DNA from: Alteraurantiacibacter aquimixticola
Lineage (GTDB): Bacteria; Pseudomonadota; Alphaproteobacteria; Sphingomonadales; Sphingomonadaceae
DNA: 64,000 nucleotides
Assembly (NCBI RefSeq): GCF_004965515.1
Contig: NZ_SSHH01000002.1
Span: 392,840 to 456,839, forward strand
Reading direction: 5' to 3'
Shown here: positions 7,956 to 18,163 of the stretch, piece by piece
Layout: each line of letters opens with the position of its first letter
How positions within the stretch are numbered: the first letter of the stretch is position 1
The notes under the pieces: model-generated
Seen by the model: the letters and a program-made list of their open reading frames with translations, nothing else
Told to the model about the DNA's origin: nothing
Database searches by the model: none
Program-made: the position numbers and the translations under genes

Positions 7956-8981
7956 TTATCCCTTCTTCAGGTGGCGGCGGCCGAGCAGCTCGGCGATCTG
8001 CACGGCGTTCAATGCAGCACCCTTGCGCAAGTTATCGGAGACGCACCACAGGACAAGGCCATTATCCACGGTCGGATCCTCGCGCACGCGGGACACGAAA
8101 GTGGCGTAATCGCCCGCGCATTCGACCGGCGTCACGTATCCGCCGTCCTCGCGCTTGTCGACGAGCATAATGCCCGGCGCCTCGCGCAGAGCGTCCTGCG
8201 CCTGTTCGGCGGTGATTTCCTTCTCGAATTCGAGGCTGATCGATTCCGAGTGGCCGACGAAGACGGGCACGCGCACGCAGGTGGCCTGCACCTTCACCTT
8301 GGGATCGAGGATCTTCTTGGTCTCGACGACCATCTTCCACTCTTCCTTGGTGAAGCCGTCATCCATGAACACGTCGATATGCGGGATCACGTTGAAGGCG
8401 ATCTGCTTGGTGAACTTGCGCGGTTCCACCTGGTCGCCGACAAAGATCGCGCGGCTCTGTTCGAACAGCTCGTCCATGCCCTGCTTGCCCGCGCCGGAAA
8501 CCGACTGATAGGTCGAGACGACCACGCGCGTGATCTTCGCAAGATCGTGCAGCGGCTTCAGCGCCACCACCATCTGCGCGGTCGAGCAGTTGGGATTGGC
8601 GATGATGTTCTTCTTGCGGAAACCGTCGATCGCATCGGGGTTCACTTCCGGAACCACCAGCGGCACGTCCGGGTCCATGCGGTAGAGCGAGCTGTTGTCG
8701 ATCACCACGCAGCCGGCCGCCGCCGCCTTGGGGGCATATTCCTTGGTCGGGCCGCTGCCGCAGGCGAACAGGGCGATGTCCCAGCCGCTGAAATCGAAAT
8801 GCTCGATATTCTTGCACTTGAGCATCTTGCCGGTATCGCCCAGCTCAATCTCCGTGCCATGGCTGCGCGAGGAGGCGACCGCGGCCACCTCGTCCATCGG
8901 GAATGCGCGTTCGGCCAGAATGGCGAGCATTTCGCGCCCGACATTGCCCGTGGCACCCACTACTGCAACTCGATACCCCAC
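7956..8981 (-). CDS. asd: Aspartate-semialdehyde dehydrogenase
   Basis: The product has 341 residues. It reduces aspartyl phosphate to aspartate semialdehyde with NADPH, the branch point to lysine/diaminopimelate, threonine and methionine. VAVVGATGNVGREML is the dinucleotide-binding motif, and ANPNCSTAQ carries the catalytic Cys. STYQSVSGAGKQGMDEL and CVRVPVFVGHSES (substrate Arg and His) are family signatures. The start is placed at GTG 8981 (GYRVAVVGATGN), with GGAG eight bases upstream; an ATG eleven codons earlier would add a non-family leader. The upstream non-coding gap is 261 bases. Confidence 0.96.
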   Translation of the reverse strand: MGYRVAVVGATGNVGREMLAILAERAFPMDEVAAVASSRSHGTEIELGDTGKMLKCKNIEHFDFSGWDIALFACGSGPTKEYAPKAAAAGCVVIDNSSLYRMDPDVPLVVPEVNPDAIDGFRKKNIIANPNCSTAQMVVALKPLHDLAKITRVVVSTYQSVSGAGKQGMDELFEQSRAIFVGDQVEPRKFTKQIAFNVIPHIDVFMDDGFTKEEWKMVVETKKILDPKVKVQATCVRVPVFVGHSESISLEFEKEITAEQAQDALREAPGIMLVDKREDGGYVTPVECAGDYATFVSRVREDPTVDNGLVLWCVSDNLRKGAALNAVQIAELLGRRHLKKG

Positions 8982-9160
8982 TTGTAGTCTCCAATCCTGC
9001 AATTCTGTCCGCACGATCCGGATTGCCGGCGGGCGGCCGGAACGTGGTAAAAAGCCGTTTACCTTGCTGTTTGCGAGCCGCTTAAGCCTTTTCGCGGATT
9101 AAGGATGTTGCAGGCGCTGAAAGTCTTGCTGCCTGCAACGGTCTGGTACTCGAGATATGG

Positions 9161-9196
9161 AAAGGGGCGGCTCCGTCAGCACGGAACCGCCCCTTT
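9161..9196 (-). terminator. Long hairpin terminator after rplS
   Basis: A 16-base stem with one G-U or mismatch position (AAAGGGGCGGCTCCGT at 9161-9176 with ACGGAACCGCCCCTTT at 9181-9196) closes a four-base loop, CAGC. It lies 47 bases beyond the rplS stop and ends in a UUU run in that direction. It probably insulates trmD-rplS from asd. Confidence 0.8.
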
Positions 9197-9242
9197 CTAT
9201 TATCTCGCTTATCGGCGAAATCTGGCGATTGCGCGCCGACCC

Positions 9243-9614
9243 TTACTGGCCGACATTCTCACGACGCTCTGCAATACGTGCACGTTTGCCGGTGCGGCCG
9301 CGCAGGTAGTAGAGCTTGGCCCGCCGCACGACACCGCGACGGACCACGGTAATCGAATCGATGTTCGGGCTGTAGAGCGGGAAAACACGCTCCACGCCTT
9401 CGCCGAAGCTGAGCTTGCGAACGGTGAAATTGCTGTTGATCGAACGGTTCGAGCGGGCGATCACGACGCCTTCGAAGTTCTGAACACGGGTACGCTGGCC
9501 TTCGACCACGCGCACGCCGACGCGCACGGTGTCACCGGCACGGAATTCGGGGATTTCCTTCCCCTCGCTGAGGGAGGCGATGTTTTCCGCCTCGAGTTCC
9601 TGAATCAGACCCAT
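9243..9614 (-). CDS. rplS: 50S ribosomal protein L19
   Basis: The product has 123 residues. L19 lies at the 30S-50S interface. The family signatures [50 protein letters not shown] and [20 protein letters not shown] are all present. The start is ATG 9614 ([12 protein letters not shown]), with GAGGA positioned inside the last codons of trmD; the long in-frame extension upstream overlaps trmD and is not used. It lies four bases after the trmD stop. Confidence 0.97.
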   Translation of the reverse strand: MGLIQELEAENIASLSEGKEIPEFRAGDTVRVGVRVVEGQRTRVQNFEGVVIARSNRSINSNFTVRKLSFGEGVERVFPLYSPNIDSITVVRRGVVRRAKLYYLRGRTGKRARIAERRENVGQ

Positions 9615-9618
9615 GGTC

Positions 9619-10356
9619 TCAATCCTCATTATCACGCCGCGCGCCAGAGGCAGGCTGGTCCCGAACACCCGTATGGCGTTCCCAAAGGTCCGGCCTGCGT
9701 AACCGTGTATCGTCTTCGGCCCTTTGCTTGCGCCAAGCCGAAATCTTCGCATGATCCCCCGATCGCAGCACTTCAGGGATCGTGCGCCCTTCCCATTCGA
9801 CAGGTCGGGTATATTGCGGATATTCGAGAAGCCCCGCTTCGAAGCTTTCTTCGACACCGCTTGAAGGCGCGCCCATTACGCCGGGAAGCAGGCGAATGCA
9901 AGCGTCTAATATGGCGAGAGCCGCCGGTTCGCCGCCCGACAGCACGATATCGGCAAGGCTGACCTCTTCCACCGGCCTGCCTTCGAAAATCCGCTCGTCG
10001 AATCCCTCGAAACGGCCGCACAGGATCGTGACCCCCGGACCTGCCGCAAGCTCACGGATACGCTCCTGCGTAATCGGTCGCCCACGCGGGGTCATGGCGA
10101 GCACCGGGGCCTGCGGCTGGCGCTCCAGCGCATGGTCGATCGCGGCGGCCAAAACGTCCGCCTTCAGCACCATGCCCGCACCGCCACCGGCGGGCGTATC
10201 GTCCACCGTGCGATGCTTGTCCGTCGCGAAATCGCGGATCTGCACCGCATCGAGGCTCCACGTCCCCTCCTCCAGCGCACGCCCCGCCAGCGAAACGCCA
10301 AGCGGCCCGGGAAACATCTCCGGATAGAGCGTGAGGACCGTGGCGGCGAAACTCAC
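9619..10356 (-). CDS. trmD: tRNA (guanine-N1)-methyltransferase
   Basis: The product has 245 residues. TrmD methylates G37 of tRNAs with S-adenosylmethionine and prevents frameshifting. Its trefoil-knot motifs are visible: [11 protein letters not shown] at the start, [30 protein letters not shown], and [20 protein letters not shown]. The start is GTG 10356, which overlaps the stop of the small membrane gene upstream (GTGA); the longer upstream extension is not TrmD-like. It is the first gene of the trmD-rplS half of an operon separated here from rpsP-rimM. Confidence 0.96.
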   Translation of the reverse strand: MSFAATVLTLYPEMFPGPLGVSLAGRALEEGTWSLDAVQIRDFATDKHRTVDDTPAGGGAGMVLKADVLAAAIDHALERQPQAPVLAMTPRGRPITQERIRELAAGPGVTILCGRFEGFDERIFEGRPVEEVSLADIVLSGGEPAALAILDACIRLLPGVMGAPSSGVEESFEAGLLEYPQYTRPVEWEGRTIPEVLRSGDHAKISAWRKQRAEDDTRLRRPDLWERHTGVRDQPASGARRDNED

Positions 10357-10676
10357 TTGCGGTGCCTTTTCGATCCCAGCGCGTGGCCCACCATGCCCAT
10401 TCCGAAACCGCACAGCAGCGCGACAATGCCCCAGACCAGCAGCGCGGCGAGACCGAAGGGCGTGGGATCGGTGCAGGCTTGTCCGGCCACGCAAGGCTCC
10501 GCCCGCACGGTCGATTGCAGCCACAGGGCGAAGAGCAGGAAGGTCACCCCCATCGGCAGCGCGGCGATACCGGCGACGGTGAAGGGATTGGTTCCCGGCG
10601 TGCGACTCGCCAGCACATAGGCGAGCGCGAGCGGCGCGGCGAAGGCAAGTGCGATCAGGAGGAACGGAAGGGCCAT
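10353..10676 (-). CDS. Small membrane protein
   Basis: The product has 107 residues with three hydrophobic segments: [40 protein letters not shown], and [21 protein letters not shown] Cys-containing loop between the second and third ([12 protein letters not shown]) could form a disulfide on the periplasmic side. The C-terminus is basic (SKRHRK). The family is not recognised. It is translationally coupled to trmD by a four-base overlap, so it is probably carried in the same transcript. Confidence 0.7.
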   Translation of the reverse strand: MALPFLLIALAFAAPLALAYVLASRTPGTNPFTVAGIAALPMGVTFLLFALWLQSTVRAEPCVAGQACTDPTPFGLAALLVWGIVALLCGFGMGMVGHALGSKRHRK

Positions 10677-10738
10677 GCGCCGCTCCCTAGCGGATTATAG
10701 CGCAAAGGGAAGCGGATCGGCCCTTGTGATAGAGCGCG

Positions 10739-11125
10739 TCAGGCGCCGGTTCCCGTCAGCGCCGGGACGTCCTCGTCATGCTCGATAGCAGGCGGCGGAG
10801 CCTCGCCATCGCGGCGAGTCAGTCGCTCGGAGACATACCAGGCGCTCGGCAGGGCGAGCACGGCCCCGGCGATTGCGGTGAGGGAAAGGATCGCCAGCAG
10901 CGACAGCACCAAGTCCTCCGCATCACCGAGCCCGCCCGATGCAGCCTCGAACAGGATCGCGACCAGCGGCAGCATCATGGGCACCAGCGTCGCCAGCAGC
11001 GCGGCGCGGCCGATCCGCTTCTTGCGCGACCAGTGCGGCGTGAAGAGGTGGAAGCCGAGCGAGAGCCCCGCGGCCATGGCCGGGAACAGCGCGATACCGC
11101 CGAGGATGGCGAGGGTTTCGATCAT
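10739..11125 (-). CDS. Small membrane protein
   Basis: The product has 128 residues with three or four membrane segments: LAILGGIALFPAMAAGLSLG at the N-terminus, AALLATLVPMMLPLVAILFE, and LLAILSLTAIAGAVLALPSA. A positively charged loop (HWSRKKRIGR) lies between the first two. The tail is hydrophilic and acidic. No motif identifies a function. It sits 62 bases upstream of the next small membrane gene in the same direction and is part of the insertion between rimM and trmD. Confidence 0.65.
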   Translation of the reverse strand: MIETLAILGGIALFPAMAAGLSLGFHLFTPHWSRKKRIGRAALLATLVPMMLPLVAILFEAASGGLGDAEDLVLSLLAILSLTAIAGAVLALPSAWYVSERLTRRDGEAPPPAIEHDEDVPALTGTGA

Positions 11126-11180
11126 GACAACCTCCGGTCAAATGTCCCGGCAGGTGTGTTACCGAACTAAGACGCGCGGT

Positions 11181-11684
11181 TCAAGACTGTGCGGCGAGGA
11201 ATGCATCCAGCTTGTCGAAGCTGCCGCCCCAGCCGCCGCTCATGCTCGCCATCTGTTTGACGAACATGGCCAAAGCCGCCTCCGTATATTCGATCGGTGT
11301 CCAGCGCAGCGTAATTTCGGTCCCGCCGTCGCGTTCGGCGAAGTCGACTTCGGTCAGTAAGGTCAGCGGCCAGTCGTCGAAGAAAGGCGGCGCGCATTTG
11401 GTGCCCTCACGGGTGCAGAAGCTCTGTTCCCACGCAACCCGGCTGGGCTTGCGCAATTCGCGCCACAGGCTGAGCGTATACATGTCGCCGCCTTGGGGGG
11501 AGGAGGTGCAGGCAATGGTCGCCTGTCCCTCGGCCACCTCGCCTTCCAGGATTTCGACCGTTGCGCCTTTCGGGCCGGACCACTTCACCATCTGCGCCGG
11601 GTCGGCCCAGGCCTCGTAAACCCGTTCTATCGGAGCTTCGAAGCGGCGCGAAATGGTGAAGACGGGAACATCGGGCGTGGTCAT
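11181..11684 (-). CDS. SRPBCC (AHSA1-type) domain protein
   Basis: The product has 167 residues with the START-like signature of the AHSA1/YndB group: FTISRRFEAPIERVYEAWAD, PAQMVKWSGPKGATVEI, and EGTKCAPPFFDDWPLTLLTE followed by GGTEITLRWTPIEYTEAALA. Proteins of this group bind hydrophobic ligands in a helix-grip cavity. Its ATG overlaps the ArsR stop (ATGA). ArsR-SRPBCC pairs of this kind are common in alphaproteobacteria, but their ligand is generally unknown. No export signal. Confidence 0.9.
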   Translation of the reverse strand: MTTPDVPVFTISRRFEAPIERVYEAWADPAQMVKWSGPKGATVEILEGEVAEGQATIACTSSPQGGDMYTLSLWRELRKPSRVAWEQSFCTREGTKCAPPFFDDWPLTLLTEVDFAERDGGTEITLRWTPIEYTEAALAMFVKQMASMSGGWGGSFDKLDAFLAAQS

Positions 11685-12019
11685 TTGTGGTCCCTTTCCT
11701 GTTCGAGGAACTGGCCGAGACGGTCGAAACGGTCGGGCCAGTAGGCGGCCATCTCGTCGAGGAATCGCTGCGCCCGCACCATGCCGTCGGGCCGCAGGCG
11801 GCGCGGGCGCGCTTGCGCCGAGCGCACGGTTTCGACAAGGCCCGCCTCTTCCAGCACCTTCAAATGGCGCGAGATGGCGGGCTGGCTGATCGGGTGATGC
11901 AAGGCGATTTCTCCCACGGAGGCCTCCCCCCGCGCCAGCTGGCGCAGGATCGCACGTCGGGTGGGATCGGAAAGCGCGGCAAACGCCTGATCGAGCTTAG
12001 GGTCGAGCGACTCATTCAT
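11681..12019 (-). CDS. ArsR/SmtB family transcriptional regulator
   Basis: The product has 112 residues from ATG 12019 (MNESLDPKLDQAF). The winged-helix core is plain: ALSDPTRRAILRQLARGEAS, then VGEIALHHPISQPAISRHLK (recognition helix) and VLEEAGLVETVRSAQARPRR. There are no Cys pairs of the metal-sensing type, so it more likely responds to another ligand or acts as a SdpR-like autorepressor. A palindrome immediately upstream (12030-12053) is a likely operator. It is coupled to the SRPBCC gene, which may bind the effector. Confidence 0.92.
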   Translation of the reverse strand: MNESLDPKLDQAFAALSDPTRRAILRQLARGEASVGEIALHHPISQPAISRHLKVLEEAGLVETVRSAQARPRRLRPDGMVRAQRFLDEMAAYWPDRFDRLGQFLEQERDHK

Positions 12020-12029
12020 AGCCGCCTTT

Positions 12030-12053
12030 TTATATAACAAAATCGTTATGTAA
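12030..12053 (-). promoter_or_regulatory. Candidate ArsR operator palindrome
   Basis: TTATATAAC at 12030-12038 and GTTATGTAA at 12045-12053 are arms of an inverted repeat with a six-base spacer; 8 of 9 positions match. It is strikingly AT-rich in a GC-rich region. It lies 10 bases before the ArsR start, where SdpR-like ArsR proteins bind to repress their own operon. Confidence 0.7.
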
Positions 12054-12065
12054 AGCTCGCAGCGC

Positions 12066-12557
12066 TTAGTCCCCGGCGAAGGCAGCGGTGACAACCAGCT
12101 GCCCGGCATCCCATTCGGGCACGGCTTCCACGCGCATGGGGACCATGAAGCGCTTGCCGTTTTCGCGCTCGATCTCGACCACGTCGCCCGCGCCGAAATT
12201 CTCGACCGCGACGACGGTGCCCAGCGGCTCTCCGGCATCGGAGACGGCGGCGAGGCCGATCAGGTCTGCGTGGTAGTATTCGCCCTCTGCCAGCGCAGGC
12301 AGTGCCGAGCGCGGAATGGTGAGGACGGTGCCGCGCAGCTTTTCGGCGGCATTGCGATCGCTGATTTCTTCGAAGCGGGCGATCGCCCCGCCCTTGTTGT
12401 CGTCACGGACCTTCGTGAGGGTCAGCGCGCCATCATTGAACGCCTTGTGCTGTTTCAGCGAGGGCAGCCCCTCGCCGAACAGCTTCAGGCGGACTTCGCC
12501 CGTCACGCCATGCGCGCCGGTAACGGCAGCAAGGGTGACGGGCTTGTCCTGTACCAA
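12066..12557 (-). CDS. rimM: Ribosome maturation factor RimM
   Basis: The product has 163 residues. RimM helps assemble the head of the 30S subunit and binds S19. The N-terminal domain shows VTLAAVTGAHGVTGEVRLKL, and the C-terminal PRC-barrel shows GEYYHADLIGLAAVSDAGEP and GAGDVVEIERENGKRFMVPM. Length is normal for the family. It lies five bases downstream of rpsP. The usual next gene, trmD, is 1.7 kb further on. Confidence 0.95.
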   Translation of the reverse strand: MVQDKPVTLAAVTGAHGVTGEVRLKLFGEGLPSLKQHKAFNDGALTLTKVRDDNKGGAIARFEEISDRNAAEKLRGTVLTIPRSALPALAEGEYYHADLIGLAAVSDAGEPLGTVVAVENFGAGDVVEIERENGKRFMVPMRVEAVPEWDAGQLVVTAAFAGD

Positions 12558-12562
12558 GGGGA

Positions 12563-13063
12563 TTATTCCTCGGTCTTCTCTTCTTCAGCCGGAGCTTCCT
12601 CGGCGGGAGCTTCCTCAGCAGCAGCTTCTGCGGCCGGAGCCTCTTCAGCGGGAGCTTCCTCAGCCGCTGCTTCCTCGGCGGGAGCGTTGGCTTCTTCCTC
12701 GGCAGCCTTGGCGGCTTCTTCGGCTTCAGCGGCCTTGGCGGCCTTTTCCTCGGCGCGTTCCTTGGCGGCGTCGCCCGGCTCACCCTTCTTCGGGTTGTTC
12801 TTCGGCGCACGTTCCTTGATGCCGGCGGCATCGAGGAAACGGGCGACGCGGTCGCTGACGGTGGCGCCGACGCCCAGCCAGTAGCGGATGCGGTCCTCGT
12901 TCAGCTTCACGCGGTTGTCGTCTTCCTTGGGCAGCATCGGGTTGTAGGTGCCGATCTGCTCCAGGTAACGGCCGTCACGCGGCTTGCGGCTGTCGGCCGC
13001 CACGATGCGGTAATAGGGACGCTTCTTGGCGCCACCGCGCGAGAGACGGAGAGTAACTGCCAT
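12563..13063 (-). CDS. rpsP: 30S ribosomal protein S16 with long acidic tail
   Basis: The product has 166 residues. The first 80 or so are canonical S16 ([60 protein letters not shown]), a 16S rRNA-binding assembly protein. Ordinary S16 ends there. Here about 85 further residues form a Lys/Glu/Ala segment and then nearly pure repeats of [10 protein letters not shown] type, encoded by tandem GGAGCTTCCTC-like units on the plus strand. The tail is probably disordered. Between ffh and rimM as in many alphaproteobacteria. Confidence 0.96.
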   Translation of the reverse strand: MAVTLRLSRGGAKKRPYYRIVAADSRKPRDGRYLEQIGTYNPMLPKEDDNRVKLNEDRIRYWLGVGATVSDRVARFLDAAGIKERAPKNNPKKGEPGDAAKERAEEKAAKAAEAEEAAKAAEEEANAPAEEAAAEEAPAEEAPAAEAAAEEAPAEEAPAEEEKTEE

Positions 13064-13096
13064 TGTATCTAACCTTTCCAGTCCAAATCTTTGAAA

Positions 13097-14569
13097 TTAC
13101 TTCTTGTTCAACAAATTCTGTAAGTCGGGCGGAAGACCCCCGGCACCACCGCCGGGAATGCCCGGAAGCCCGCCGGGCGCACCGCCGCCGCCCATGCCGC
13201 CGGGTGCGCCACCGCCCCCGCCGAACATGGATGCCAGGCCCTTCAGCCCGCCCATCTTCTTGATCTGCTTCATCGCGCGGCCCATTTCCTGGTGCATCTT
13301 GAGGAGCTTGTTCACCTCCTGCACCGAGGTGCCGCTGCCCGCCGCAACGCGCTTCTTGCGCTTGGCGTTCATCAGCTGCGGGGCGCTGCGTTCTTTCCTG
13401 GTCATGGAGCCGATGATGGCATCCATGTGGACCAGCACCTTGTCGTCCATGCCGGACTGGGCCATCGCCGCCTTGGCCTTCTTCATGCCGGGCATCATGC
13501 CAGCGAGCATGCCGAGGCCGCCCATCTTCTGCATCTGGGAGAGCTGCGTGCGCAGGTCGTTCATGTCGAACTGACCCTTCATCATGCGCTCGGCGAGCTT
13601 GTCGGCCTCTTCCTTGTCGACGACTTCGGCGGCCTTTTCGACCAGCGAAACGACATCGCCCATGCCCAGGATGCGGTCGGCCACGCGTGCCGGATGGAAA
13701 CGCTCGATCGCGTCCAGCTTCTCACCCGTACCGGCAAACTTGATCGGCTTGCCGGTGACGGCGCGCATCGAAAGCGCCGCACCGCCGCGGGCATCGCCGT
13801 CCATGCGGGTGAGCACGACACCGGTCAGCGGAACCTCGTCGCTGAAGCTCTGCGCGACATTCACCGCGTCCTGGCCGGTCAGCGAGTCGACCACCAGCAG
13901 CACTTCGGCAGGGGTGGAGACGCCGGCGACCGCCTTCATCTCCGCCATCAGCGCTTCATCGACATGCAGGCGGCCTGCGGTGTCGAGCAGCAGCACGTCG
14001 ACATTCTGCAGCTTCGCCGCTTCCAGCGCGCGGCGGGCGATATCAACGGGCTGCTGGCCCGCGACGATCGGCAGGGTGGCGACACTGGCCTGTTCGCCCA
14101 GCACCTTGAGCTGTTCCTGCGCCGCCGGACGATTGACGTCGAGCGAAGCCATCATCGGCTTCTTGCCGTGCTTGTCCTTCAGCAGCTTGGCGATCTTCGC
14201 GGTGCTGGTGGTCTTGCCCGAACCCTGCAGGCCGACCATCATCACCACTGCCGGCGGGCGGACATCGAGATTGAGCGGAGCGCCCTCACCCGCATTCTCG
14301 TCCTCGCCGCCGAGCATGGCGACCAGCTCGTCATTGACGATCTTGACGACCTGCTGGCCGGGCTTGACCGATTTCAGGACCTGCGAGCCGACCGCCTTTT
14401 CGGTGACCCGGTTGATGAAATCGCGCGCGACGGGCAGCGCCACGTCGGCTTCGAGCAGCGCCACGCGCACTTCGCGCATGGCATCGCGCACATCCTGCTC
14501 GCTGAGCGCACCGCGCCCGCGCAGCCGGTCGAACACATTGCCGAGATTGTCGGACAGCGTATCGAACAT
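13097..14569 (-). CDS. ffh: Signal recognition particle protein Ffh
   Basis: The product has 490 residues from ATG 14569 (MFDTLSDNLGNVFDRLRGRG). This GTPase binds signal sequences with 4.5S RNA and docks at FtsY. Order: N domain, G domain with MVGLQGSGKTTSTAKIAKLL (P-loop), DTAGRLHVDEALM, and TRMDGDARGGAALSM, then the Met-rich M domain (MKGQFDMNDLRTQLSQMQKM; GGLGMLAGMMPGMKKAKAAM). The C-terminus is a Gly/Met/Pro-rich low-complexity tail. An ATG 13 codons upstream exists but adds a non-family leader. Followed by rpsP after 33 bases. Confidence 0.97.
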   Translation of the reverse strand: MFDTLSDNLGNVFDRLRGRGALSEQDVRDAMREVRVALLEADVALPVARDFINRVTEKAVGSQVLKSVKPGQQVVKIVNDELVAMLGGEDENAGEGAPLNLDVRPPAVVMMVGLQGSGKTTSTAKIAKLLKDKHGKKPMMASLDVNRPAAQEQLKVLGEQASVATLPIVAGQQPVDIARRALEAAKLQNVDVLLLDTAGRLHVDEALMAEMKAVAGVSTPAEVLLVVDSLTGQDAVNVAQSFSDEVPLTGVVLTRMDGDARGGAALSMRAVTGKPIKFAGTGEKLDAIERFHPARVADRILGMGDVVSLVEKAAEVVDKEEADKLAERMMKGQFDMNDLRTQLSQMQKMGGLGMLAGMMPGMKKAKAAMAQSGMDDKVLVHMDAIIGSMTRKERSAPQLMNAKRKKRVAAGSGTSVQEVNKLLKMHQEMGRAMKQIKKMGGLKGLASMFGGGGGAPGGMGGGGAPGGLPGIPGGGAGGLPPDLQNLLNKK

Positions 14570-14686
14570 GTGCCTCTGCCACTCCATTTGCGGCGCAAGA
14601 TGCGCCAAACGCGAAAAACGCCGGCGGACGAAAACTCGTCGGCCAGCGTGCGAATTTCATGTGAAATCCGACTTTTATCAGGTGAA

Positions 14687-14762
<76 letters not shown>

Positions 14763-15034
14763 GAACTTTCGTTCATTCCATTCATGTACCGCGCCCGGCC
14801 GGGAGGCTGTTGGGAGCGGTTCCCCTTGCGGGGAGGTGGCCATCTATGGCCGAACCTGCGATTACGCAAGTCCCTTTTTTCACCTCAAATGCGGGTCCGT
14901 TTCCATTATCGCCTTGCCGCTCGTCCGAGCAGGTCGGTCCTGGTCGCGGCAGCCAAAGCGCGAATGCGCGTCGGCCGGTCAGGCCGTAGCCAAGCGGCCC
15001 GGATGGGCCGCGCCCGGCGCTTGAGGGTCAAAAA

Positions 15035-15364
15035 CTAGCTATCGTCGTCCTTGTCGTCGCCCGAACCCGTGTCCACGCCGAGATCGTCGTCACCGCCAAG
15101 GTCGACATCATTGTCCGGGGAATCGTCGTCCTCGTCGATATCCTCCAGCTCGTCATCGGCCAGATCGGAATCCGCCTTCTCGTCGTCCTTCTTCTTGTCA
15201 GGCGCTTCCTCGAAGGGAATCGGCTGCTTGGACTTCAGGACGGGTTCGGGCGTCCATTCATTGCCGCATTCGATGCAGGTGACCGGGTCTTCCTTGCCCA
15301 GGTCATAGAAGCGCTCGCCGCATTTCGGGCAATTGCGCTTGGTGCCCCATTCAGGCTTGACCAT
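15035..15364 (-). CDS. FYDLN-acid family protein (TIGR02300)
   Basis: The product has 109 residues. The start MVKPEWGTKRNCPKCGERFY, then DLGKEDPVTCIECGNEW, gives a four-cysteine zinc ribbon with the FYDL signature that names this alphaproteobacterial family. The second half is almost entirely Asp, Glu and Lys (DDELEDIDEDDDSPDNDVDL), probably disordered. Function unknown. It is a useful taxonomic marker. It is divergent from aroA with a 198-base gap that should hold both promoters. The 270 bases between it and tRNA-Ala hold nothing I can support. Confidence 0.93.
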   Translation of the reverse strand: MVKPEWGTKRNCPKCGERFYDLGKEDPVTCIECGNEWTPEPVLKSKQPIPFEEAPDKKKDDEKADSDLADDELEDIDEDDDSPDNDVDLGGDDDLGVDTGSGDDKDDDS

Positions 15365-15556
15365 GATCTTCGTTTCCTTGTCTCGCCCGCCAGCCGGCAG
15401 GCGTAAAATGCGTGTAGCAAAACCGGATGCGCCCCTTCCCTGATTCGCCGGAGCAAATCAAGGTGAAATCCATGGGCAATGTCCGGGATGGGACGCGCCT
15501 TGCCATAGGGGCATGGCGCTGTCAAAGACGCGGGCCTCCAAAGCAGCAGGAATTGA

Positions 15557-17486
<1,930 letters not shown>

Positions 17487-17490
<4 letters not shown>

Positions 17491-17753
17491 TCGATCCCGA
17501 TCTTGCGAACTATATCGGCTTTGTCGGAATGGCCTGCATCATCGCGGCCTATGCCTACCAGACCTTCAGCGCCCGCCCGAACCCGTTCGTCCAGCACGGC
17601 AGCAACCTGACCGGCGCCATCCTGCTGACGATTTCGCTGATGGTGCACACCAACCTCGCCTCGCTGGTGCTGGAGTTCTTCTGGGCGGCGATCGCGATTT
17701 ACGGGCTGGTGAAGGCCTGGCTGGCGCGTGATAGTGTGGAGCGAAAAGCATGA
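17487..17753 (+). CDS. Small membrane protein of the CBU_0592 type
   Basis: The product has 88 residues with three hydrophobic segments: YIGFVGMACIIAAYAYQTF, GAILLTISLMVHTNLASLVL, and FFWAAIAIYGLVKAWLA. The pattern GFVGMACIIAAYAYQ followed by N...G...LL..S resembles small permease-like proteins (CBU_0592 type) of unknown function. Start and stop overlap the neighbours by four bases each (ATGA). A role in transport is only a guess. Confidence 0.65.
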
Positions 17754-18163
17754 GTTACGACCTGATGGTGTTCGACGCGGACACGGCTCCAAGAGACCGC
17801 GAAGCGTTTATGGAATGGTACGCCCAGCAGACTCAATGGGGTGAAGGTCACTCATACGAGGACGCCTCCGTGACCACTCCGCGCCTAAGGGCTTGGTACG
17901 AAGCGATGAAGGCGGTCTGGTTCCCGATGAACGGGCCCGACGCAATCTTCAACGAGCTTCCAGACGATTCGCCGCTCTGGGACGATGACCACGTGACTGG
18001 CTACACGATAGGTCGCGCAAGCATCTACTGCGACTTCCGGTGGAGTAAAGCTGAAGAGGCGCGCTCGGCTGTCGTCACTCTCGCCAAGAAACACGAGGTT
18101 GGTTTCTTTGATGTCTCTGAAGACCAAGGGATCATCGCATTCCCGGGTGACAACTTCACATGA
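17750..18163 (+). CDS. Hypothetical cytoplasmic protein, 137 residues
   Basis: The product begins MSYDLMVFDADTAPRDREAF and has no signal or membrane segment. Aromatic and acidic residues are frequent (FMEWYAQQTQW, RLRAWYEAMKAVWFPMNGPD). The opening MSYDL followed by a strand recurs in small proteins found singly in many bacteria, some near toxin or immunity genes, but I cannot assign it. It ends EDQGIIAFPGDNF. Its stop overlaps the cmk start (ATGA). Codon use is less biased to G/C at third positions than in aroA or cmk. Confidence 0.65.
   Translation: MSYDLMVFDADTAPRDREAFMEWYAQQTQWGEGHSYEDASVTTPRLRAWYEAMKAVWFPMNGPDAIFNELPDDSPLWDDDHVTGYTIGRASIYCDFRWSKAEEARSAVVTLAKKHEVGFFDVSEDQGIIAFPGDNFT

Noticed and set aside
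14763-15034. Possible small gene between tRNA-Ala and the TIGR02300 gene
   Set aside because: Frames of 60-85 codons lack a start signal and any recognisable pattern; treated as non-coding.
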